Below, piece by piece: positions 8,300-15,589 of a stretch of DNA of 64,000 bases. This stretch comes from Paludibacteraceae bacterium (GTDB lineage: Bacteria > Bacteroidota > Bacteroidia > Bacteroidales > Paludibacteraceae). The position numbers were made by a program, and so were the translations under genes. Position 1 is the stretch's first letter, and each line of letters begins with the position of its first letter. The stretch lies in the NCBI GenBank assembly GCA_017556705.1, contig JAFYMG010000016.1:62001-126000 (forward strand), read 5' to 3'. Under the pieces are notes generated by a model that saw nothing but the letters and a program-made list of their open reading frames with translations, did no database searches and was not told the DNA's origin.

Positions 8300-10251
8300 G
8301 GCATTCTCAAATCCCCGCGTGGCGATAGGCTTACACCTACCACTTTCGGTCCATCTGGCAGACAGCTGCGCTTAAACTGCTGCGTGAAGAAGCGGCGCAT
8401 AAATACGCTCAACCAATGTTCGATCACGTCCTCGGTGTATTGGTCTTCAAATGCCAAACTAGCCATATATGCGATTTTCTCGCGGGTGAAACCATAGCGC
8501 AGGTAGTAGTACATAAAGAAGTCGTGCAACTCGTATGGTCCTACTTTGTCTTCGGTTATCTGTGCAATATTTCCATCTTCATCGGTTGGCAATAGCTCTG
8601 GCGATACAGGGGTATCGATCACATCCATCAATATCTCTCGTAGGCGTTCGCCGAAGATGTTCTCTGCGGCGTAGCGCACCATATAGCGCACCAGTGTCTT
8701 AGGCACTCCCGCGTTCACGCCGTACATCGACATATGGTCGCCGCAATAGGTAGCCCAACCCAGTGCCAACTCGCTCATATCGCCGGTGCCTACCACCAGA
8801 CCGTTGTACTTATTTGCCATATCCATCAGCACTAGTGTGCGGATACGCGCTTGTGCGTTCTCGTAGGTGATGTCGTGCGTGTTGATGTCATGACCTATAT
8901 CATTGAGGTGCTGCGTCGCCATTTCGCGGATAGGTATCTCGTGGATGCTCACACCCATCTCCTCCATCATCTCTATGGCATTGTGATAGGTGCGGTCGCT
9001 CGTACCAAAACCGGGCATGGTTACGCCAATCACTTGGCTGCGGTTATAGCCCAATCTATCGGCTGCCAATACGCTCACAATCAGCGCCAATGTTGAGTCC
9101 AATCCGCCCGATATGCCTACCACCAGCGATTCGGCATGCGTGTGCTGCCAGCGGCGAAGCAAACCATGCACTTGCAGGTTCAGTACATCCTCGCAATACT
9201 CCATGCTTTCCTTGCGTTTGGGCAAGAATGGCGTCTTCGTAAAATGCCTATGCAATGGTCCCCCTAAACAATAACCCTCTGGGCGTCCACTAAACTGTAG
9301 CGAAGCGTCCTCTAAACTGCGCTCCAAAGGAGCGACCTGAATATGCCTATAATGTCCATGTTTGTCGTGCGTGAAGTTCGTGTTGCGTTGGCGGTCGATG
9401 CGCAGACGCTCCACGTCAATCTCCGAGATTACCATGCTGCTCTCCATCTGGAAGCGCTCGCCGATCTCTAGCATGTCGCCGTTCTCTGCGATATATGTGC
9501 TACCTGAGAACACGATGTCGGTGGTCGATTCGCCGATACCCGACGAGGTATAGACATAGCCGCAGTGTACGCGAGCCGATTGCTGGGTAATCATGCGCTG
9601 ACGGAAACCGTGCTTGCCTGTCACGCAGTTGCTACTGGATAGGTTGAAGATGATCTCTGCACCTTGTATGGCCAGTTGTGTGCTGGCGGGTAGGGGCGAC
9701 CATAGGTCCTCGCATATCTCAATACCAAAACTATAATCCTTCGTGGTAAATAATAGGTCAATACCAAATGGCACATCCGTGCCCCACAGTTCAATGGTTG
9801 GGATGCGCGGACGGATACTATTTACATTGTGTTCCAGCACATCGCGACCCGACGAAAACCATCTCTTCTCGTAGAACTCGCCTGTGTTAGGCAGGTTGAT
9901 TTTGGGCACTACGCCCACTACCTCGCCATCGGTCATCACAAAGGCGCAGTTGTAGAGGTTGTTGTCCACTTTCAGCGGAGCTCCTACCAATACGATGATA
10001 GGCAGGTTACGCGTGTAGGCGCATACCTCCTCCAAGGCAGTCAGTGCATCGCGTTGTAGCTGTTGAGTGAAGAACAAATCCGCACAGGTATATCCAGTGA
10101 TGCTCAGCTCAGGGAAGCATACCACTTCCACTCCTTCTTGCACAGCCTCGGTAATCTGCTTCTTGATCTCACTGGCATTGTATTGACAGTCTGCCACACG
10201 CATGTGCGGTACGGCGGCTGCCACGCGAACATATCCAAAATTTGTATTCAT
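8272..10251 (-). CDS. nadE: Glutamine-dependent NAD+ synthetase
   Basis: Last step of NAD synthesis: deamido-NAD amidation with ATP and glutamine. The 659-aa protein has an N-terminal nitrilase-type glutaminase domain with catalytic Glu (CFPELS), Lys (VPKINLP) and Cys (GIEICEDLW), and a C-terminal synthetase domain with the ATP-binding motif GISGGLDST. The domain junction carries an in-frame repeat element (9262-9337, about residues 305-330: APLERSLEDASLQFSGRPEG and onward). The family C-terminal LSPRGDxRMPSD is followed here by VSLCER, encoded by the last hairpin of the array. Expressed from its own promoter at 10282-10313. Confidence 0.95.
   Translation of the reverse strand: MNTNFGYVRVAAAVPHMRVADCQYNASEIKKQITEAVQEGVEVVCFPELSITGYTCADLFFTQQLQRDALTALEEVCAYTRNLPIIVLVGAPLKVDNNLYNCAFVMTDGEVVGVVPKINLPNTGEFYEKRWFSSGRDVLEHNVNSIRPRIPTIELWGTDVPFGIDLLFTTKDYSFGIEICEDLWSPLPASTQLAIQGAEIIFNLSSSNCVTGKHGFRQRMITQQSARVHCGYVYTSSGIGESTTDIVFSGSTYIAENGDMLEIGERFQMESSMVISEIDVERLRIDRQRNTNFTHDKHGHYRHIQVAPLERSLEDASLQFSGRPEGYCLGGPLHRHFTKTPFLPKRKESMEYCEDVLNLQVHGLLRRWQHTHAESLVVGISGGLDSTLALIVSVLAADRLGYNRSQVIGVTMPGFGTSDRTYHNAIEMMEEMGVSIHEIPIREMATQHLNDIGHDINTHDITYENAQARIRTLVLMDMANKYNGLVVGTGDMSELALGWATYCGDHMSMYGVNAGVPKTLVRYMVRYAAENIFGERLREILMDVIDTPVSPELLPTDEDGNIAQITEDKVGPYELHDFFMYYYLRYGFTREKIAYMASLAFEDQYTEDVIEHWLSVFMRRFFTQQFKRSCLPDGPKVVGVSLSPRGDLRMPSDVSLCER
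9262..9337. repeat. CTAAAC/GCGAAGC repeat element inserted in frame in nadE
   Basis: CCCTAAAC, hairpin CCC-TCT-GGG (9275-9283), GTCCACTAAACTGTA, GCGAAGC (9300-9306), GTCCTCTAAACT, hairpin CGCTCC-AAA-GGAGCG (9320-9334). Shares words and order with the intergenic elements at 764-810 and 2848-2894 but is translated as part of nadE. Confidence 0.85.
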
Positions 10252-10281
10252 ACGATAGCCCTATTATTCCAAATTAGCGTG

Positions 10282-10313
10282 CAAAGGTACAAAAAAATAC
10301 GCACATATGCAAG
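10282..10313 (-). promoter_or_regulatory. Bacteroidota promoter of nadE
   Basis: On the minus strand CTTG (10313-10310), 20 nt, TACCTTTG (10289-10282). The spacer contains CATATG and a T-run. About 30 nt before the nadE ATG. Confidence 0.8.
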
Positions 10314-10418
10314 CAAATGAGCACATTTTTTTTGAAAAAAGATAGATTTCATCTATCAATTGAGTTATTACCTAATCGCTGCGTAGGGTAGGAGTAGCTA
10401 CGGGGGAATTGGCTTTGA

Positions 10419-10443
10419 GCGCGGAGGATGTTGATTGTCGCGC
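10419..10443. repeat. Hairpin with GGATGTTGAT loop, second copy
   Basis: Stem GCGCG (10419-10423) / CGCGC (10439-10443) around a loop containing GAGGATGTTGATT, followed by TTG-rich sequence as at 6298-6323. Stem sequence differs between the two copies. Confidence 0.7.
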
Positions 10444-10637
10444 AATGTTGATCAGAGTTGTTGCTGTTGTTGATTCCTATAATCCGCGTCATGTATTCTG
10501 TTGTAGTATCAACTCGTATATAGTTCCCTAATTTTGTTGAATAGGATATAGATCTGTGCAGCGATAAACGGGTTGCTGTCTTGAAAACGAAGGAGTTGTA
10601 TATCAGCGAGATAGAGAAGAAGTGGAATGATGCAACG

Positions 10638-10667
10638 ATTAACAGTGCACATTTGTGCACTGTTAAT
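10638..10667. repeat. Perfect 14-bp inverted repeat
   Basis: ATTAACAGTGCACA (10638-10651), TT, TGTGCACTGTTAAT (10654-10667). No T-run follows, so it is not a standard terminator. It is the longest perfect palindrome I noticed in the window outside terminators. Confidence 0.85.
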
Positions 10668-10731
10668 TCCCTAAAATATGCCCCCCCAAAAAAACGTTAT
10701 AACCTATATCCCTTAGCGATTGGCTGTCTGT

Positions 10732-10764
10732 TTCGTTACCACATCGTTACCACTCCGTTACCAC
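10732..10764. repeat. 11-bp tandem repeat
   Basis: TTCGTTACCAC, ATCGTTACCAC, TCCGTTACCAC: three units, only the first two bases varying. Confidence 0.85.
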
Positions 10765-10984
10765 CCGGAACGTCATCGTCACTGCTGAATATTTATGGAA
10801 TTTATATACTTGTTGACACTTTTGTGCATTTTCCGTCTCATTCGTCCTTTGTGATCTTTATGGGGAAAGTGGAAAATAATCGCACGAATTTGGGCAATCC
10901 CCTCGAAGTTACGGTCGCTAAATGCTGTATATGACCATAATTTTACAAAAAAATACACCATTTTTGCATTTTTTTGCCAAAAAA

Positions 10985-11016
10985 TTTGGTCATATGCATT
11001 TTTTGTTGTACCTTTG
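10985..11016 (+). promoter_or_regulatory. Bacteroidota promoter of tRNA-Glu
   Basis: TTTG (10985-10988), 20 nt, TACCTTTG (11009-11016). The bases 11008-11032 are identical to those at the tRNA-Lys promoter. Confidence 0.85.
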
Positions 11017-11053
11017 CACCCGCTTTCGAAAAGGAAGTATGACATAAGGTCAC

Positions 11054-11126
11054 GGTGCTATCGTCTAGTGGCCTAGGACAACGGCCTCTCACGCCGTAAA
11101 CCCGGGTTCGATTCCCGGTAGCACTA
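11054..11126 (+). tRNA. tRNA-Glu (anticodon CTC)
   Basis: Cloverleaf: acceptor GGTGCTA / TAGCACT with a G1-U72 wobble, D arm, anticodon stem ACGGC / GCCGT with loop CTCTCAC (anticodon CTC, reads GAG), T arm CGGG-TTCGATT-CCCG, discriminator A. The 3' CCA is not encoded. Monocistronic, with its own promoter and terminator. Confidence 0.95.
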
Positions 11127-11131
11127 CAAAG

Positions 11132-11160
11132 AAAAAGGAACTCAATCGAGTTCCTTTTTT
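11132..11160 (+). terminator. Rho-independent terminator of tRNA-Glu
   Basis: Stem GGAACTC / GAGTTCC with loop AATC, followed by six T, immediately after the tRNA. Confidence 0.9.
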
Positions 11161-11164
11161 CATT

Positions 11165-11251
11165 CTCTAACCTCTACACTCTACGCCCTCCAGGGCTCCG
11201 CCCCTACTCATCACTTATCACTTATCACTCATCACTCATCCCTCATCACTT
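11165..11251. repeat. Two heptad tandem arrays with hairpin
   Basis: CTCTAAC, CTCTACA, CTCTACG (11165-11185), hairpin GCCCT-CC-AGGGC (11185-11196), then six units of 7 bp: ATCACTT twice, ATCACTC twice, ATCCCTC, ATCACTT (11210-11251). ATCACTC also appears as a linker in the 8138-8299 array. Confidence 0.9.
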
Positions 11252-11269
11252 ATAGTTCGTAACTCAATT

Positions 11270-12007
11270 TCATCCCATAGCACCATTTACGCCAATCACT
11301 TGACCTGAGACATAACTTGACAGGTCGGATGCCAAGAATAATGCTACTTTGGCTACTTCTTTTGCTTCGCCACAACGATGCATAGGAATCATCTTGACCA
11401 CCTCTTCGCGTGCCGATTCGGGCAGAGCCAATGTCATGTCTGTCAATATATAACCTGGCGCAATCGCATTCACGCGGACATTACGACTACCTATTTCTTT
11501 GCTCAATGATTTAACCAAACCAATGATACCTGCTTTGGATGCCGCATAATTGATTTGTCCTGCATTGCCAGCAATACCGACGATAGAGGACATAGCGATG
11601 ATGCTACCACTACGCTGGCGCATCATTTGTGTAGATGCCGCATGGCAATAATTGAAGACGGATTTGAGATTCACATTCAGCACATCATCCCATTGCTGTT
11701 CGCTCATACGCATGAGCAACGTGTCGCGTGTGATGCCTGCGTTGCAAACCAATATGTCTAATTGTCCAAAGGTATCTACCACCTCCTTCACTACTTGATG
11801 GGCTGCATCAAAATTGGCGGCATCACTTTGTAAACAAAGCACTTGCACACCTATCGTCTGGAGTTCCTCTACTAATTTATTTGCTTCGTTTTCTTCGTTG
11901 ATATATGTAAATGCAATGTTGCACCCTTGCTCTGCATAGAGCAATGCAATCGCGCGCCCAATTCCGCGCGATGCTCCTGTGATCAGAGCGGTTTTATTTT
12001 TTAGCAT
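11270..12007 (-). CDS. fabG: 3-oxoacyl-[acyl-carrier-protein] reductase
   Basis: NADPH-dependent reduction of 3-ketoacyl-ACP in fatty acid synthesis, cytosolic. The 245-aa short-chain dehydrogenase has the cofactor motif TGASRGIG (residues 9-16), the structural NAG motif VCNAGITRD, and the catalytic Ser and YAASKAG. Length and C-terminal SSYVSGQVIGVNGAM are typical of FabG. The 9-bp CTAG repeat (12026-12061) lies upstream. Other short-chain reductases are possible, but this pattern is the classical FabG one. Confidence 0.9.
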   Translation of the reverse strand: MLKNKTALITGASRGIGRAIALLYAEQGCNIAFTYINEENEANKLVEELQTIGVQVLCLQSDAANFDAAHQVVKEVVDTFGQLDILVCNAGITRDTLLMRMSEQQWDDVLNVNLKSVFNYCHAASTQMMRQRSGSIIAMSSIVGIAGNAGQINYAASKAGIIGLVKSLSKEIGSRNVRVNAIAPGYILTDMTLALPESAREEVVKMIPMHRCGEAKEVAKVALFLASDLSSYVSGQVIGVNGAMG

Positions 12008-12025
12008 AGTTTCTTTGTTTATTAT

Positions 12026-12061
12026 CTAGTTAAACTAGTTCTACTAGTCCAACTAGTTATT
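12026..12061. repeat. 9-bp CTAG tandem repeat at fabG/S9 peptidase junction
   Basis: CTAGTTAAA, CTAGTTCTA, CTAGTCCAA, CTAGTTATT. The last unit contains the stop codon (12057-12059) of the peptidase gene. Confidence 0.9.
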
Positions 12062-14126
12062 TTAAGTATTTATCGAGCCAAGCAAAGAAGGTGCGTTGCC
12101 AGAGGATACCATTTTGTGGTTTCAATACCCAGTGGTTTTCATCTGGGAAAATTAGTAACTGAGCAGGCACTCCACGCATCTTAGCTGCATCGAATGCTGC
12201 CATGCCTTGGTTCGCCAATATGCGGTAGTCTTTCTCGCCATGAATGCAGAGGATTGGGGTGTCCCATTCGCCGACAAAGAGGTGAGGTGAGTTGGCAAAA
12301 GTGCGTTGCGCAATCTTGTTCTTCTTATCCCAATATGCGCCACCCATATCCCAATTAGCAAACCATTTCTCCTCTGTCTCAAGGTATTGCATCTCCATGT
12401 TGAAGATACCATCGTGCGCGATAAACGCTTTGAATCGTTTGTTGTGATGACCTGCCAACCAATATACGCTGAAGCCACCAAACGATGCTCCTACGCAACC
12501 CAAATGGTCTTTGTCCACGTATGGCTCACTGGCTACAAACTCATCAATAGCCGATAGGTAATCCTTCATACATTGTCCTCCGTAATCGCCACTAATCTGC
12601 TCGTTCCATGCTTTGCCGAAGCCAGGAAGACCACGACGGTTAGGGGCTACGATGATATAGTCATTGGCAGCCATCATCATGAAGTTCCAACGGAAGCTCC
12701 AGAACTGGCTCACAGGTGATTGTGGACCACCTTCGCAGTAGAGTAGAGTAGGGTATTTCTTGCTTGGGTCGAAGTGAGGAGGATAGATGATCCATGTGAG
12801 CATATCCTTGCCGTCGGTCGTTTTTTGCCAACGAGGTACCACTTCGCCCATAGTGATTTGCGAGTAGATGTTCTCATTCTCGTGGCTAATCTGTACAGGG
12901 TCTTCACCTTGTTTGAAACAGAAAATCTCGTTTGCCTCGCGCATCGAATAGCGTAAGCAATAGTATGTATCACCTATATTCGCAGCAGGCACATAGTCGT
13001 ATTGACCAGTGGTCAAACAAGTGCGCTCGCCTTGAAGGTTGATCTCATATAGCATAGATGTAGCATGCCATACTGCGCTGAAAACAAGTGTGTTATCATC
13101 TTTCCAATAATAACTATCCACGTTGGTGTCTAATCCACGGCTGAGGAATATTTGCTCACCTGTTGCGAGGTTGCAAACCATAAGGCGATTCTCATCGCTT
13201 TCATAGCCATCACGCTCCATAGATTGCCACGCAATGTATTGTCCAGAAGGAGAATAGCTAGGGTTGGTGTCATAACCATGGTTGTCCTCGGTGATATTCG
13301 TGTGCGTGTGCGCACACACGTCGTATATATATATGTCTGAGTTGGTGGAGATGGAATAATCAAGACCGCTTTTCTTGCGGCAGGTGTATGCAATTTGTTT
13401 GCCGTCAGGGCTCCATGCCAATTGCTCTACGCCACCGAAAGGCTTCATCGGCGACTCGTAAGGTGTGCCTTCCAAAAGATCCACGATGTTGCTAACAACA
13501 AGGGATTTGCCTTCGCGCTTCAACTCACACAGGAATGGATGTGGAGCAGTCTCTATCCACTCGTCCCAATGCTTATACATCAGGTCATCCACTATGCGAC
13601 CGGAAGCCAATGGCAGGTCAGGGTGTTTGTCTGCGGTGCTTGCCACGGTCTTTACTTGCGCAATAAGGATGATCTTATCGCCTGTAGGAGAGAGTAGGAA
13701 GCCCTCAATATCTTTGTCAAAGCCTTGAAGACCAATATCCTTCTTCTTTGCTCCTTGTTCTTGGTTCTTTACATATAGTTTCCCTGCTTTGAGGTAAGCG
13801 ATGTCGTTTCCCCACCATGCAGGCTCGTAGCCCACCCATTCGTTGTCGGTTACGAGTTGATTATCTTGCTCGTGAGCCACGCGAATCCACGAGGTAGAGC
13901 GATTCTCCTCTACGCTGTAGTAGCTGACGGTATAAGCGAGTTGGTTGGTCTGCTCGTTAGGCAATACCGAGTTGATACGTCCCATCGCCCATAGTGCTTC
14001 GGGAGTGAGTCGTCCGCCTTCGATGGTGATTTCGGGTTTCGTGATAGGTACTTTATCGTTTTGCTCCTTGTTTTGACAAGATGTTGCAAGTAGTGCAAGC
14101 ATAGCCATGAAGATGAGTTTACGCAT
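12057..14126 (-). CDS. S9-family prolyl oligopeptidase-type peptidase, lipoprotein
   Basis: Exported serine peptidase, probably a dipeptidyl-peptidase (DPP5/acylaminoacyl-peptidase like) degrading oligopeptides in the periplasm or at the outer membrane. From the ATG at 14126 the 689-aa protein begins with a lipoprotein signal (lipobox LLATSC), followed by a WD40-like beta-propeller (repeats such as LAWSPDGKQIAY, NPSYSPSGQYIAW) and a C-terminal alpha/beta hydrolase with nucleophile GASFGG, Asp in GEKDYRI and His in DENHWV. A longer in-frame start at 14243 reads through an 11-bp repeat and has no signal peptide, so it is rejected. The stop is supplied by the CTAG repeat. Confidence 0.9.
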   Translation of the reverse strand: MRKLIFMAMLALLATSCQNKEQNDKVPITKPEITIEGGRLTPEALWAMGRINSVLPNEQTNQLAYTVSYYSVEENRSTSWIRVAHEQDNQLVTDNEWVGYEPAWWGNDIAYLKAGKLYVKNQEQGAKKKDIGLQGFDKDIEGFLLSPTGDKIILIAQVKTVASTADKHPDLPLASGRIVDDLMYKHWDEWIETAPHPFLCELKREGKSLVVSNIVDLLEGTPYESPMKPFGGVEQLAWSPDGKQIAYTCRKKSGLDYSISTNSDIYIYDVCAHTHTNITEDNHGYDTNPSYSPSGQYIAWQSMERDGYESDENRLMVCNLATGEQIFLSRGLDTNVDSYYWKDDNTLVFSAVWHATSMLYEINLQGERTCLTTGQYDYVPAANIGDTYYCLRYSMREANEIFCFKQGEDPVQISHENENIYSQITMGEVVPRWQKTTDGKDMLTWIIYPPHFDPSKKYPTLLYCEGGPQSPVSQFWSFRWNFMMMAANDYIIVAPNRRGLPGFGKAWNEQISGDYGGQCMKDYLSAIDEFVASEPYVDKDHLGCVGASFGGFSVYWLAGHHNKRFKAFIAHDGIFNMEMQYLETEEKWFANWDMGGAYWDKKNKIAQRTFANSPHLFVGEWDTPILCIHGEKDYRILANQGMAAFDAAKMRGVPAQLLIFPDENHWVLKPQNGILWQRTFFAWLDKYLK

Positions 14127-14175
14127 ATTGATGTGTTTATGAAAGTATATTTTTCTTTCGGTAATCTCTCGGTGG

Positions 14176-14208
14176 GGTTCCAATGAGATTCCAATGAGGT
14201 TCCAATGA
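14176..14208. repeat. 11-bp tandem repeat
   Basis: GGTTCCAATGA, GATTCCAATGA, GGTTCCAATGA, upstream of the S9 peptidase. Confidence 0.9.
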
Positions 14209-14243
14209 TATATGGTGGCAGATAGGTGGAAACCAAAGGGCAA

Positions 14244-14732
14244 TTACCTCTTTGTATATACAGCGAAAGTATATGGATAAGGGTTCTTTTCGTCCGCCTC
14301 GTGGTGCTCCTCACTGACGCATTGCCAAATGGCAGGATCAATCTCAGGGAAGAATGTATCAGCATCCTCCCATGCGTGGTGGATATGTGTGATATAGAGT
14401 TTGTCCACCAATGGTAAGAACTGGCGATAGACCATACCTCCGCCAATGATGAACGCTTGTTCGTCGGCTGCAATAGCAGCTTGTGCCTCTGGGATAGAGT
14501 GTACTACCTCGGTGTTCTCGAAGGTAAAATCCTCGCGGTCGGAGAGCACAATGTTGCGGCGATTAGGCAGTGGGTGTTTAGGCAAGGAGAAAAATGTGCG
14601 CTCGCCCATAATGACTGTGCAACCAGAGGTTTGGCGCTTGAAGTATTGTAAGTCACTTGGCATGTGGCAGAGCAAGTCGCCTGCCTTGCCGATAGCATTG
14701 TTTTCTGCGATAGCTACGATGAGGTTGAGCAT
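14244..14732 (-). CDS. folA: Dihydrofolate reductase
   Basis: Reduces dihydrofolate to tetrahydrofolate with NADPH. The 162-aa protein shows the N-terminal LIVAIAENNAIGK with LLCHMPSDLQYFK, the cofactor region VIMGERTFFSLP, and the C-terminal FIIGGGMVYRQFLPLVDKLY motif. It directly follows thyA on the same strand, separated by 39 nt that carry a 10-bp repeat; the pair recycles folate consumed in dTMP synthesis. Confidence 0.95.
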   Translation of the reverse strand: MLNLIVAIAENNAIGKAGDLLCHMPSDLQYFKRQTSGCTVIMGERTFFSLPKHPLPNRRNIVLSDREDFTFENTEVVHSIPEAQAAIAADEQAFIIGGGMVYRQFLPLVDKLYITHIHHAWEDADTFFPEIDPAIWQCVSEEHHEADEKNPYPYTFAVYTKR

Positions 14733-14740
14733 AGTGTTGT

Positions 14741-14760
14741 TTAGAATTGTTTAGAATTGT
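14741..14760. repeat. 10-bp tandem repeat (GTTTAGAATT family)
   Basis: TTAGAATTGT twice plus flanking TTAG, between folA and thyA. The reverse complement of the same 10-bp word is repeated at 55674-55706. Confidence 0.8.
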
Positions 14761-14771
14761 TTAGTGCGGTT

Positions 14772-15566
14772 TTAGACAGCTACGACGCCAGGGATATGTG
14801 GATGTGGGTCGTAGTCAACGAGCTGGAAATCTTCGAACTTGAAGTCGAACAAATCCTTTACCTCCGGGTTTATAATCATTTTAGGTAGCGCGCGTGTGTC
14901 GCGGGTGAGCTGCAACTTCACTTGCTCGATATGATTGCTATAGATATGTGCGTCGCCAAAAGTGTGTACAAAATCGCCCGCCTTCAAGCCTGTCACTTGT
15001 GCCATCATCATGAGCAGAAGGGCGTAGGACGCGATATTGAAAGGCACGCCCAGAAAAATATCCGCAGAGCGTTGGTAGAGTTGCAACGAGAGGCGACCAT
15101 CTGCCACGTAAAACTGGAACAATGTGTGGCAAGGAGGCAAAGCCATATTATTGACCTCGGCTACGTTCCATGCGCTGACGATATGGCGGCGAGAGTCAGG
15201 ATTGCGCTTGATTTGGTCCACGAGTTGCGCGATTTGGTCGATATGACCACCTTGGTAATCTGGCCATGAGCGCCATTGGTGACCATACACAGGACCGAGC
15301 TCGCCATTCTCGTCTGCCCATTCGTTCCAAATACGCACACCATGATCCTGCAAGTACTTCACATTGGTGTCGCCCTTGAGGAACCATAGGAGTTCGTAGA
15401 TGATAGACTTGAGGTGGAGTTTCTTGGTCGTTAACAAAGGAAAACCCTCCTCGAGATTAAAACGCATTTGGTGACCGAAGACAGAGATGGTACCTGTGCC
15501 TGTACGATCGTGCTTTATGGTGCCTTCGTTGAGAACGCGTTGGCAGAGATCGAGATATTGTTTCAT
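14772..15566 (-). CDS. thyA: Thymidylate synthase
   Basis: Converts dUMP to dTMP with methylenetetrahydrofolate. 264 aa, the length of the classical bacterial enzyme. Seen are the phosphate-binding [16 protein letters not shown], the catalytic Cys in [13 protein letters not shown], the dUMP-binding [19 protein letters not shown], and the C-terminal [10 protein letters not shown]. Its start codon is embedded in an NNAATTC heptad repeat (15565-15585). folA follows. Confidence 0.97.
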   Translation of the reverse strand: MKQYLDLCQRVLNEGTIKHDRTGTGTISVFGHQMRFNLEEGFPLLTTKKLHLKSIIYELLWFLKGDTNVKYLQDHGVRIWNEWADENGELGPVYGHQWRSWPDYQGGHIDQIAQLVDQIKRNPDSRRHIVSAWNVAEVNNMALPPCHTLFQFYVADGRLSLQLYQRSADIFLGVPFNIASYALLLMMMAQVTGLKAGDFVHTFGDAHIYSNHIEQVKLQLTRDTRALPKMIINPEVKDLFDFKFEDFQLVDYDPHPHIPGVVAV

Positions 15567-15585
15567 AATTCAGAATTCTTAATTC
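15565..15585. repeat. 7-bp AATTC tandem repeat
   Basis: ATAATTC, AGAATTC, TTAATTC at the start codon of thyA. A related run occurs at 18508-18528. Confidence 0.75.
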
Positions 15586-15589
15586 AAAA

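Larger units (their letters stand above)
10252..11053. other. Non-coding interval nadE to tRNA-Glu
   Basis: About 800 bp with no supported gene. It holds the nadE promoter, a CGTAG/CTACG inverted repeat (10382-10402), the GGATGTTGAT hairpin (10419-10443), a perfect 14-bp inverted repeat (10638-10667), an 11-bp tandem repeat (10732-10764) and the tRNA-Glu promoter. Open frames here (10349-10660 minus, 10581-10934 plus) have no recognisable domain. Confidence 0.7.

Noticed and set aside
10349..10660. 103-aa minus frame in the nadE-tRNA gap
   Set aside because: Runs through hairpin and palindrome; no recognisable fold or start signal.
10638..10667. Rho-independent terminator
   Set aside because: Strong stem but no T-run on either side and no gene ending nearby.
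10581..10934. 117-aa plus frame starting like MKTKELYISEIEKKW
   Set aside because: The first 20 residues look protein-like but the rest crosses a palindrome and an 11-bp repeat; non-ATG start. At most a gene remnant.
14127..14243. Longer N-terminus for the S9 peptidase
   Set aside because: Encodes an 11-bp repeat and lacks a signal peptide, whereas the ATG at 14126 begins a clear lipoprotein signal.
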